From assembly GCA_012845835.1 (NCBI GenBank), contig JABAKD010000009.1:10841785-10905784 (forward strand): a stretch of DNA of 64,000 nucleotides. The letters run 5' to 3'. Position 1 is the first letter of the stretch; every line of letters starts with the position of its first letter. Source of the DNA: Undaria pinnatifida (lineage: Eukaryota > Sar > Phaeophyceae > Laminariales > Alariaceae). The translations under genes were made by a program, and so were the position numbers. Below are positions 55,901 through 64,000 of this stretch, in pieces. The notes beneath the pieces are model-generated. The model did no database searches, was not told the origin of the DNA, and was given only the letters and a program-made list of their open reading frames with translations.

Positions 55901-56560
55901 ATCTGGATTGCCTACGACATGCACGATACCCATGCAACGCAAACCATGGAGCAATCCATGTGCTAGTGCTAGTCGTATTCGTATTCATACTATTAACAGC
56001 AGGTAGTCACTAATATCAACCAGCGTGCCGTGCTAAGGATAATCAATCGATCAAAGACATGAAACAACAAATAAGCTCCACCTCCATCCATCCAACCATC
56101 CTCCCATCCGTCCATCTATCCATCCTCGAGAAAATAAATAAATACTTGAACACCAAATTTTCTTCACCGAGTGTGCCCCATCTTCCCCTCCTCATCTCTC
56201 CCCTCCTCTCTCCTCCCCTCCCTACCCCTTCTCTGTTGGCCAACTATGTTATCGCAGAAGGTCACAGTGGACGGAACACCCGTCCTGGCTAGGTCGGGAA
56301 GGTTTCAATGGGAATTCATGAACCGGATTTTGCAGAGGAGGCCTCGGGATGGGGGTTACGAGGTGCAACTTGCCGACGACGACGCCGGCCTCGAGGTTCA
56401 ACTTCGGGGCAGATACGTGTGGGGCATGCGTGTGGGTGGCGAGGGGATGGGCAAGCAAGCTGGAGGATTGAATGCAGGGGGTGATGACGCCGAAGGCGAT
56501 GGCCGTGGAGGGAGAAAAATCTGGGGGGTTTCCGCCTCAGACTGGATGGGAGATTTGTAA
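46986..56560 (+). CDS. Five-exon gene for acidic, module-repeat protein (X2)
   Basis: Exons: A 46,986-47,114, B 48,333-48,425, C 53,341-53,457, D 54,366-55,704 and E 56,258-56,560. Donors are GTACGT, GTAAGT, GTATGT and GTGAGT; each acceptor ends in CAG. All introns are phase 0, which supports the chain. The protein has about 660 residues: a mixed N-terminus (MAGKGLTLWSHGVLSTSNVH), a Thr/Ser repeat, a long Glu/Lys/Asp-rich tract and two related modules (VYDVLLRGEVTSASG.. and VGDVLRGKLVSASR..). It ends with FFGWLPWSGR..VTINDKACI spliced to KVTVDGTPVLARSGRFQWEF. Exon D needs one base removed, most likely in the G runs near 55,181-55,215, to stay open. No known family is recognised. Further exons in the 4.9-kb intron between B and C cannot be excluded. 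Confidence 0.6.
47279..47493 (+). mobile_element. SINE family A, 5'-truncated by deletion (X2)
   Basis: Only the body and A-rich tail remain. The tRNA-like head and about 380 bp upstream, present in X1 at 2,741-3,224, are absent. The junction falls at a GGAA microhomology, so this is a deletion in X2, or its absence here marks the X1 state as derived. The exon A donor is unaffected. Confidence 0.7.
47752..48075. repeat. TTCCATGGAA palindrome cluster, copy 2
   Basis: Counterpart of 3,693-4,030 with a few substitutions, for example AATCGTAGAATC changed to AATCATAGAAGC. It lies in intron A-B. Confidence 0.6.
48134..48259. other. 126-bp insertion present only in X2
   Basis: In X1 (near 4,080) GCAACCATG is continuous, but X2 has about 126 bp between GCAA and CCATG. 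The inserted piece contains AGTACCTGGCA and CAGGGTA motifs and no terminal repeat that I can see. It lies 73 bp before exon B and would not affect the coding frame. Confidence 0.65.
48510..48832 (+). mobile_element. SINE family B, copy 2
   Basis: Same head (TGGTCTAGCGGTAGAG) and 3' tail as at 4,331-4,645. The tail here reads GGCTTGTCCAGTGTCTAGAA, about six bases longer than in X1. Confidence 0.6.
50558..50640. repeat. Dispersed 83-bp repeat with hairpin, copy 2
   Basis: X2 counterpart of 6,385-6,468, with the same CTCCAG/CTGGAG stem. Confidence 0.6.
51241..51277. repeat. Imperfect (CAG)n microsatellite, X2
   Basis: Counterpart of 7,069-7,106 in the B-C intron. Confidence 0.65.
52123..52628. 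repeat. Degenerate CACCG/CACAG minisatellite, X2
   Basis: Counterpart of 7,960-8,465, with only single-base differences seen. The apparent 180-codon ORF across it is repetitive and not accepted as a gene. Confidence 0.55.
53205..53287 (+). repeat. Expanded (CTG)n with TTTTTG interruptions
   Basis: Three CTG blocks are separated by TTTTTG, about 57 bp longer than in X1. The tract ends about 53 bp before the exon C acceptor (53,340). Read as protein in this orientation it gives Leu runs, but the acceptor and downstream frame argue that it is intronic. Confidence 0.8.
54853..54950 (+). other. Module 1 of the acidic protein
   Basis: Codes for VYDVLLRGEVTSASG..., then VCPAADEAVMFDHF. It is the sequence amplified in both orientations in arrays 1 and 2. 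It aligns with module 2 at 55,300-55,393, so the exon contains an old internal duplication. Confidence 0.65.
55300..55393 (+). other. Module 2 of the acidic protein
   Basis: Codes for VGDVLRGKLVSASRNSAVWPAADGTLMFGRF. The identities to module 1 (DVL, RG, SAS, PAAD, MF) are clear. The segment, with flanking acidic code, is missing from the X1 and Y2 copies, where GAGGACGAG joins directly to GGTGGAAG. That suggests deletion between GAGGACGAG repeats. Confidence 0.65.
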
Positions 56561-57529
56561 TCTTGTTTTTTTTGTTCTCTGTGGTCGTCGTTGTCTTCGT
56601 CGTTGGTGCCATAAGCCCTTTAGACACAGAACTATTACAGCTGCACCCACGTTTTTTTTGGGGGGGGGCATTGCTTGATTTTTTTGTGTGCGATATTTTT
56701 TGCAGTGTTGCGGTGAAATAATTTCCTCGCGTAGTGGGCAGCGCGTGTGGCATCACGCGTCGCCGCGGGGAGGAGGTTATGAATAGTTAGGCTGACTCCT
56801 GGGAGTATGGCTGGCACGTCTGGTTGTAGGTTTGGAGTTGATGTTGTTTGGGAGGGGCTTGGGAAGGGCGATGGGGGGGGGGGGGGGGTCGGGGGCAGGG
56901 CTGGCTGAGCAGAAATCGTCGGAAGAGGTGGGGAAGGAGGTCGTAGAGCAGGAACGGAATCTGAAATTCGCATGCGGTGCCTTTTTCTTGGAGCTGTTAT
57001 ACGGGCCTGTCGTCCTTCCCGGGTGAAGGTTTTTGCTTTTGGTACGCTGGTAATTAGCCTTGTTGTCTTGGGTCGATTTGAGTCGCCGCTTGACACAGGG
57101 GGTAGGCTGTGCTGAACTCTCCAATTGCGTGGTCGCGGGGGAGGGGGTGACCATGTTGATAAACCTTGGACGGAGAAAATGCTGGTTGGTCCGACTACCG
57201 AACCGGCCATGTCGTATCGAAAGGGTGTTTGCTAGGAGCTCTGTCGGCGATTTGGAGGCAACAGTGCAAGGGCACGCCCGTGGCACGGCCAAGGGGGGTT
57301 CATGTTGGCACGAGGTGACGCATGGTCGACGTGGTGTAGGTGGGGGTGGGGGCCTGACTATATACTACTAATAAAACTGCACACCACGGGACCAATGACG
57401 TATCAAGCTCTGAGCTGTCTGCTCTGCGCGGTCGTGCGGAACGTCGTGATCACGATAGGGACACGAGATAATGTTTTTTCATCATCACGTTTGCTGCCCA
57501 GCTCATCTCGCATGAGTTATTATTGACGG

Positions 57530-57720
57530 GCGAGCTTCTGGACAAGCCGTAATCGTGTGTGCACCCCCTTCCCCCCGGTTCCATGCCTTGGCCTTTATCG
57601 GGAAGAGGGTTTAGCATCCCCATCACACTGTTTTTTTTTTGTGTTTTGTTTGGACGCGACCAGCCGAAATCCCAGCCTGGGTATGACTGTTGAAACAATA
57701 ATGCCAACTCTATTTCCAAG
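57530..57720 (-). mobile_element. Diverged minus-strand SINE in Y3
   Basis: The reverse complement starts from a B-box-like GTTTCAACAGTC region and passes an AACCCT..CGATAAA-like body. It ends in GGCTTGTCCAGAAGCTCG, as in the SINEs at 3,124 and 58,006. The tail is secure and the head is weak. Confidence 0.4.
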
Positions 57721-57993
57721 TACTTGATCGCTGAAGCGTTTCCTGGTTGGCTTTACGCAAGCATCGTGGATATCAAGGACAAGGTGGCGGGTACATATCG
57801 CCCCCCCCCCCCCGATCCCGTCACACGTTCACGCTTTCTTATCGACCCAACCAAACTAGGCATTACATGACGTGACGAAAGACCGAGATAGCGCCATCTG
57901 TTGGCAAACGCGAGATGGCCAGCGCTGTTGTAGTGGCGGTAGTAGTGGCAGTAGTGGCAGTGGCAGTAGCAGTAGGAGTAGCAATAGTAGTAT

Positions 57994-58334
57994 AGTGTGC
58001 CAGGTCGGTCGCCCCGGTGGCGTATCAGGTTATCCTCGAGCCTGGTATAGGTCAGTTTCGTGAGTTCGAGCCCCGCCGAGTGCATACTCGTGTAGATTCG
58101 TTGGGACTTTTCTTTGTGGACAAATTGACTTGCGGAAAGCGCGAGAGCGTGAGTAAGCAACATTCGATGAACAATCGACGAGCAGTGGGATTGCTGAACC
58201 CTATGCGCGATAAAAATTGAAGGCAAGAACCGGGGAGGAGAAGGGATGACACCTGTGACCACGGCTTGTCCAGAAGCTGGAAAGTGAAAGTGTGCTAAAA
58301 AAAAAAAAAAAAAAAAAAAAAAAGTGTGCCAGGT
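57994..58334 (+). mobile_element. Young SINE family A with 12-bp target duplications
   Basis: AGTGTGCCAGGT at 57,994-58,005 is repeated exactly at 58,323-58,334. Between them lie a tRNA-like head (A-box-like TGGCGTATCAGG, B-box-like GTTCGAGCC), the family body, the 3' signature GGCTTGTCCAGAAGCTGG, and an A tail of about 26 bases (58,297-58,322). Perfect duplications and a pure A tail indicate recent insertion by LINE-type target-primed reverse transcription. The element encodes no protein. It inserted into the diverged part of the Y3-like repeat. Confidence 0.9.
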
Positions 58335-59325
58335 ACCTTTTTGGTACCATAACGAGAGAATCTTTGCACATGGCGTTTTGTATAACGATTTCAGACTGCA
58401 TGGAGTGGTCTCCGCTGCGGCATACCTTCCTGGAGTTCCTCTTTTAATATCAGGTATCCCTCGTGAGCTTGTTCTACGCGACCTCCCGCCCCCCAAGCTT
58501 TCTATTACTGTAATCCCTTTGGAACCGCCCCACCCACCTACGCTTCCGCCCACCCACCCCCACATATTTTGGAGGCAGCCTACTTGGAAGTGGGCTGGCA
58601 TATTATTAGTACGACTGTTGGAGTGGCGGACGGCTGAGAGTACATGAAGAGCCATACGTGCTACGGTATGGAAGTTAACCATTAACCTAATATAAGTAGC
58701 ATTTTTTTTCATCAATTTCCTCACCTGGGGCAAGCTCTGTACAAAACTTCTCCGACGAACGTCCGATTTTGTTTTAGGACATATTTTTTCTTGCTCGCGC
58801 TACCCGATTAACACCTGGACACTCATTCATCCCAAAGGCTAGTAGACGTGAGCGACAGCTCCCGGGCGTGATGCGTCTCCTTGCATCTTACCGCGTCCGT
58901 AAAATGTACCGGGAAGCTCTTCGGTAGCAGAACGAACGGCAGTAAATGTGTGCTGTCGTTCATGTGAACACGATTATATGCCGGTGGGTGTATGCCTCTT
59001 GAAAACTCGGAAGCATGCTACTAACTATAGTAGCTTCAATATGCGGTTGAAAACAAAAATAATCGTAACACTCATCATATAGGGTGGTTCAAGTAAAAAA
59101 CCAAGTTCTCTCCCCCACGAACGCCGCTCGCAATGTCTCGTCAAAGAGTGGATATTTGGCATCATACTGACCACCATGACCAATGGAAGAGGGTGATATG
59201 GCCAGTGTTTTTTTTACGGCCTCGGAGGGCTGTCTCTAGGAGCGCAACTCGTATCATCGACCAATGATAGGCCTTCAATTTTTTCAAATAATCAGGTTTT
59301 TTTTCCAAGCGGAGGTGTTGAGTTA
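58335..59325. other. Diverged Y-type repeat, then spacer
   Basis: The part 58,370-58,680 keeps patchy similarity to Y1 near 15,340-15,430 (TTTTGGAG..CTACTTGG..GTTGGAGTGG). The rest shows no gene and no repeat that I recognise. Confidence 0.45.
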
Positions 59326-59692
59326 TTAGTGGGGTATTAGTCCGTTTGACCACTTGCAAGAGGTTAACCAAAGTAGCTTACCCAAACTAAGCCTTATAAC
59401 ACTCTCCCCCCCTGAAACGGCGGGATACCAGGTCGGCCGGATATACGGGCGGACCTGTCAACGCATCCAAGCGGTTTCATTTCCTGGGGATACCGGGGAG
59501 GGTGTTTTTCAAGTTCGACATGGGGAAAGTCTGAAACAGTCTATTATTGTGGATGGTGGGATTCGAACCCACGACCCAAAAACCCATGTCCTGCCGACGG
59601 CGCCATTTGTTAAGGAGTTAGTGGGGTATTAGTCCGCTTGACCACTTGCAAAAGGTTTACCAATAGTTTACCCAAACTAAGCCTTATAACAG
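59326..59692 (-). mobile_element. tRNA-like repeat flanked by 74-bp direct repeats
   Basis: Near-identical 74-bp segments lie at 59,326-59,398 and 59,619-59,692 (GGGGTATTAGTCCG, then CCCAAACTAAGCCTTATAAC). Between them, on the minus strand, is a tRNA-like piece with A-box-like TGGCGCCGTCGGCAGG and B-box GGTTCGAATCCC (59,551-59,618). It does not fold into a full cloverleaf with a matched acceptor stem by eye, so I read it as a third tRNA-derived retroposon family, possibly a tandem or nested insertion, rather than a functional tRNA gene. Confidence 0.5.
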
Positions 59693-60668
59693 GCGAGAAA
59701 AGAAAATTGCGCCGCCTTTTGCACGGACCGGTTGGAGGAACTCCAAGGCATGTCTGTACAAAAAATCGCGCAAAAAAACAAACATCTGACCTGCCTGTGT
59801 TCAACATGACGCAGAGTTCTAGCAAAAAAAAATGGATCCTACCCTAAAACCAAGTCATTTGAAGGAAATAACGTATCTTACTCATTTGTACACACAACAG
59901 TCCAAACGTCCGCGCCGTTTTTGAGAGAGGCCCTGATACTTTGCGCCCGTGCTCTACATGCCCATCCCGGGGTCTGACCCCCGGGGGGGGCTTTCTTTTT
60001 TTTTTGCCAAAAAAAATTGGGCCAAGGTGGTCTACATTGCCCGAAAAAATCTCAACTGACGAAAAATCAGGCACAAAAAGAAAAAAAAAACATCGGGTGA
60101 GGTCTTCGCAAGGGCACATAGAAGACGTGTGGCAAAATCACACGTGTCTGAATCGAAAAATGGCGTAGGACATTTATTTTCCGGGGAATACATTTGAGGT
60201 TTTTTGAACGTGAACCGGCCTGTATGTACTTCGTACACGACCAACATAAACTTCTTCTCCTTCGCGTGTTGTCAGTTCCACCCCCAAGACCTAGTACAAC
60301 CCCTCCCTCGCTGACCCTTTTGGAGCTCATGTGTACGGGCCAAACAACCGAAGAGCGCGACCTAACCAAGACTTTACAACAGTACCTGGTATAGTCAGTC
60401 CCTTTAGAGCCCCAACATTCTCCTATACTAATTTCAAGTAAGTTGTCCCCCAAAACGGGTTTCCAATTGTAAAGGCGTTAAGAGCGTGTGCAGCAGTGCG
60501 AGTCTCTCTATCGTCGTGTCACACGCATGCTGGCATGTCTTGCAGCTTCCTGCAATGAATGCCGCTCGGACGCCACTCCCTTAACCCATCCGGTCGGATA
60601 GCTTTTCGCGTGGTCGATGCTGAAATAAAATATCATCACATTTTTTTTCGATCTTGTTTTTTCGCCCA
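59693..60668. other. Spacer, no gene seen
   Basis: A- and T-runs are frequent (59,995-60,095), and a TACCTGGTA motif is at about 60,382. ORFs up to 128 codons occur on the minus strand without recognisable domains. Confidence 0.5.
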
Positions 60669-60772
60669 CTTGAAGTCCCACACAAACGTGGTGACTTGAA
60701 GTCCCACACAAACGTGGTGACTTGAAGTCCCACGCAAACGTGGTGACTTGAAGTCCCACACAAACGTGGCGA
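60669..60772. repeat. 26-bp minisatellite, four units
   Basis: Units start at 60,669, 60,695, 60,721 and 60,747, with only one or two substitutions among them. Each unit begins CTTGAAGTCCCAC and ends AACGTGG plus three bases, so CCCAC and GTGG can pair as a small hairpin. Confidence 0.9.
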
Positions 60773-63700
60773 CTTACAACCACCCTTCCTTGCAACAGCG
60801 ACAGTGTAACAGGACGCCGACTACTCAGTGTCACCTACAAAATAAATGCCCACTCCACAGGCAAAACTACGTACGAGAGACCAACTGTTATTCACGTTGG
60901 GCTGTTGCGGTTCCCCACAAAATATCGGAAAAATTGCACCTTGCGCAACTTTGCTCCCGGCGGGAGCCATATGCGAGTTTGTAGCCCCACTCGAACTTGG
61001 AGGCCGCAAAAACAACGAACAGCAAACAAACCGACCGGGGTGAAGAAAAAAGAGCAGATAGGTACAGCGCTTCGAAGAAGTATATTAGCATCTATCTATA
61101 ATAGGTGGGGCACGCAATATCCACGTATAACATCATATTCCAAGTAATACTACGAAATAGAGGGCTTCGTCTCCTCTCTGTACCCTTGCTACTACTACTC
61201 TACTATTGTGATACAAAAACACGGTTGGTTGCTGGAGAGTGTAGATCACCGTAGACTATACATGCATCGCGAAAACATTGCCATCACGCCGTGCGTGCGT
61301 GACGCGCGCTGTCCGTCTCTTCCCACACCGGGGCGCCGACCAACGTGGCTGCCTCTCGTGAGCTTCGTTCAATCCCCGGACGCCTCCAGACGTTTTCGTA
61401 TATACCTGGTGCATACCTGATACCACTACTTCTGTACTACTACTGTGTACTTTGCTGCGTTAAATCCAGGACCCGGAACACGATTAGTATCTCCATGGAA
61501 GTGCGTGCACGCATCGATCGCACCCGCGCACAAAATCCTGCTGCAAACACAAAAACAAAACAAAAAAACGCAAGACGAGACTGGTAGACCTCACCTAAAC
61601 TTGGAGTTCATATTTTTCCAAGCGTGGTAGAATTACGAGAGAAGAAAATATGTTAAGGACGAATCATTTCCTAGCAGCCGTTTCTCCTGTTGGCTCGTCG
61701 AAACCAGATAACGACAGCAACACATCAAACTGTTTCGTGACTCGTAACCCCTCCCCCCGGCCCCTCCCCTCCCCGCCACCCAACTTCGTTCAGTTTTAGA
61801 ACAACTTCATATTACTATATGCATCTTGAAACCCTCCCTTCCCCCAACGTTATTCGGAACCACCAGCAACTCTTCACATACCGCATATAGTATCATATGC
61901 AATGGTACATACCCCATACCGGCATGTTTTTCGTAGACCCTCCACTTAGACAGACGCAGCTGCTGCAGGGTTACGCCAATACATAAATACCCTCGTAACG
62001 TATAGTTTGGAGAGTTCCGTCCCTTAAAAAACGAAACCGTGAAAAAAACGTTTTTAAACCCAGTGCGTAACTCGTCAATCAAACTATCAACACAAAAAAC
62101 ATATTGTACATAAAGCATATATTCTGGTGGGGCGGGGGGGGGAAGGGGAGGGATTGGAAAAAACTAAAGGAGAACACTGTATACCTGCCACCAAGTCCTT
62201 GCCTCTCCATGCACAACGCTTCCAACTAGAGAACTTTGAAACCAAATATACAACCCGCTATGGTCACATGAGACACGCTCACGGGTGAAAACACGCAGCT
62301 TTTGCGTACGTCTACACCGCTGCTTAATTAATGACCATGGACTAGACAAAAATAAAATAAGGCGAAAACCATGCTTAGCCGGCGAAAAAAAAAACACCGC
62401 TATACTTAATGCTGTTGAACTATTAACATCATTATAAACAATAAACGACCGCACACCGACAACAGCGGCAACACAGCATCAAAAACTATAACAACCACAG
62501 CAAGAACGACAACACCGCATGCGATAGAGCGGAAAAAAGCCTTTGCCGTTTACATAAAACCTGTGCCGTTTTCTCTCCGGCCATCATCTTATGTTTCTTG
62601 CCACGATGCCGCTGCTACCGGTAACTACATAAAAACGCCCGCCAAACACAAAGACACCGTCACGCAACTCGAAAAAAAACTACGGAAAAAAATCGCGCGC
62701 GCCCTTCCCTCTCGCTTGTCTCTACAACACCGTCACAGATGCGAATATCCCCCCTCCCCCTCCCGTTTCTTCCCTAGTCGAAGCACAGAACGAAAAAATA
62801 TGCCAAAACGCCCTCCCCCAGAACAAGACAAGAGATCGCGCGGGTGTTGTCGTTACGCCCAATCAGCTTTTTCTTGTCTGACTCTAATACAGCATCTAAC
62901 CTGCTTACCGCAAACCACGGCAGGAATAATCGGCTAAAGCCCACCTATCGTTCGTATCGATAGCTCCAACAATGCTATCTCCAATGACACGAGGGCGTGC
63001 AGCTTATTCAGAGTTCCAACATGTTTCTCCCCAACACAGCGGCGAAGCCCAAGAAAAATCCTCCCCAAAATAGCAAAAACAAAGTGTGGTACTACAAATC
63101 TTATACCTGGCATGAGGCTTCCCCCTCCAAAAAAATCTCCCCAACAGCCAAAAGAGGGTGCAGTTCTATGCTACAATTCCAAGAAAATTCCGCCCAATAA
63201 CACGACGAGGGTGCAATTTATAATCCCAGGAATTTTCTGCTCCATTGCGCGAAAATTTTCAGCTAGGAGTAGTAAAAAGGGGCACTACCGCTGTACTTGA
63301 GTGTCATATCTCCTATATACACAATGCATCTGTTATTTTAGCGCACCAAACGTGCGCGCGACGGCGCTGGGGTGCCTTCCGGTTCTCGTCCCACACGAGG
63401 GGCATCACTGGCTATGGAGTCCCGCAGTCAGAGTTGATCCTGCAGAGCGAGGGTCGTAGGCGTCCTACGCTAAGTCCAAGTAGTTTATTTCCCGGAACGT
63501 GGGTTATCCTAAGCGTCCATCCATCGGTATTGATAGGACCCACCAGCATCGCCCAAGCACTTCACTCCCTGGCTTTTTTGAGCAAAAAACACGTTTCGGA
63601 GAAAAAAAATGCCTGCTAGTGTCAAATAATAATAGTCAATCCTACAAAACGTGGATCCCACTCCAATTAAAAAAAAAAGTGGGTTACTTTTTATTTTCTC

Positions 63701-64000
63701 GAATCGCGGGTACATGCATGCATGCAGTGGAGCATACACAAATGTTCCCACACAAAGTCCAAGTTTTTTCCACCCCAAAACGTGGATACATGCATGCATC
63801 ATGCGGTGGGACTTCTAAACCATCCCAAAAAACGAAACTCCAAGCATCCTGTCGTAGGACTTCAAAAAATGTATATCCCAAAATATAACTCCAAGCACTT
63901 CAAGCTTCCCCCTCCCCAAAAAAAACGTGGGCGCAGGCAGATGAAACGGCGAGAGAACAGACAAAAAATGAAAACGGGCGCAATTTTACAGCGTCGACTA
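60773..64000. other. Terminal stretch, no gene recognised
   Basis: ORFs reach about 129 codons (62,563-62,937 and 63,499-63,888), are basic and low in hydrophobic patterning, and have no family resemblance. Near 63,710 and 63,785 an approximate direct repeat contains ATGCATGCAT followed by GTGGG/GTGGAG. Several poly-A and poly-C runs are present. Confidence 0.45.

Larger units (their letters stand above)
44523..57158. repeat. Large duplicated block X2-Y3
   Basis: Near-identical to 1-10,660 and then to the gene 3' end and Y1 (12,780-14,467). At about 57,158, just after GGTGACCATGTT, identity to Y1 drops abruptly from near 99 percent to a patchy level. Diverged homology continues to about 58,680. 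This block has neither the inverted array nor the retroelement. Confidence 0.8.

Noticed and set aside
59551-59618. Functional tRNA gene on the minus strand
   Set aside because: The B box is perfect, but I cannot pair a 7-bp acceptor stem, and the piece is embedded in a repeat. A retroposon head fits better.
60669-60772. CRISPR-like array
   Set aside because: The 26-bp units are directly adjacent with no unique spacers; this is a minisatellite in eukaryotic DNA.
62563-62937. 124-codon ORF as a protein-coding gene
   Set aside because: Composition is basic and irregular, no domain pattern is visible, and no neighbouring exon or promoter was found.

Overview
The window is nuclear eukaryotic DNA. 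It has GT-AG introns, long AT/GC-mixed non-coding stretches, tRNA-headed short retroposons, microsatellites and a Ty3/Gypsy-type LTR retroelement. There is no bacterial operon, rRNA gene or CRISPR array. The retroelement's tail, a chromodomain-like and then a Tudor-like segment after the integrase, resembles elements I associate with stramenopile (brown-alga-like) genomes. That assignment is inference, so the organism should be treated as undetermined.

Layout. (1) 1-10,900 is block X1: a G-tract repeat, then introns and exons of a five-exon gene for an unrecognised acidic protein. (2) 10,660-12,760 is the large exon of that gene, turned into a tandem array of alternating forward and reverse-complement copies. 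(3) 12,780-16,430 is block Y1: the remaining 3' end of the gene plus a dispersed repeat. (4) 15,433-21,924 is the 3' part of a minus-strand Ty3-like element (R1), cut by a scaffold gap of exactly 500 N at 21,925-22,424. (5) 22,425-38,147 repeats the same order: array, Y2, then a longer copy of the element (R2) running from a TATA-bearing terminal segment at 38,147 through two gag-like ORFs, a NADAR (YbiA-like) domain, protease, RT, RNase H, integrase and chromo/Tudor tail. (6) 38,148-44,065 is unique DNA with a higher-order tandem repeat, a possible small secreted protein and a 776-bp MITE-like element. (7) 44,066-57,160 is block X2-Y3, about 98-99 percent identical to X1-Y1 by eye. Here the five-exon gene is nearly intact and carries no array and no retroelement. 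(8) 57,160-64,000 is diverged repeat DNA, a young SINE with perfect 12-bp target duplications, another tRNA-like repeat, a 26-bp minisatellite and no gene that I recognise.

How it fits together. X2-Y3 looks like the intact version of the acidic-protein locus. The X1 side is a broken copy: its large exon is rearranged into inverted repeats, its second module is deleted and its reading frames are lost. The retroelement in both sequenced copies is dead, with an RT active site reading YLGD, in-frame stops and shared frameshifts. Block array-Y-R occurs once on each side of the 500-N gap in the same order, so it may be one locus represented twice by unmerged contigs. The most notable item is the NADAR domain carried inside the retroelement between Gag and protease.
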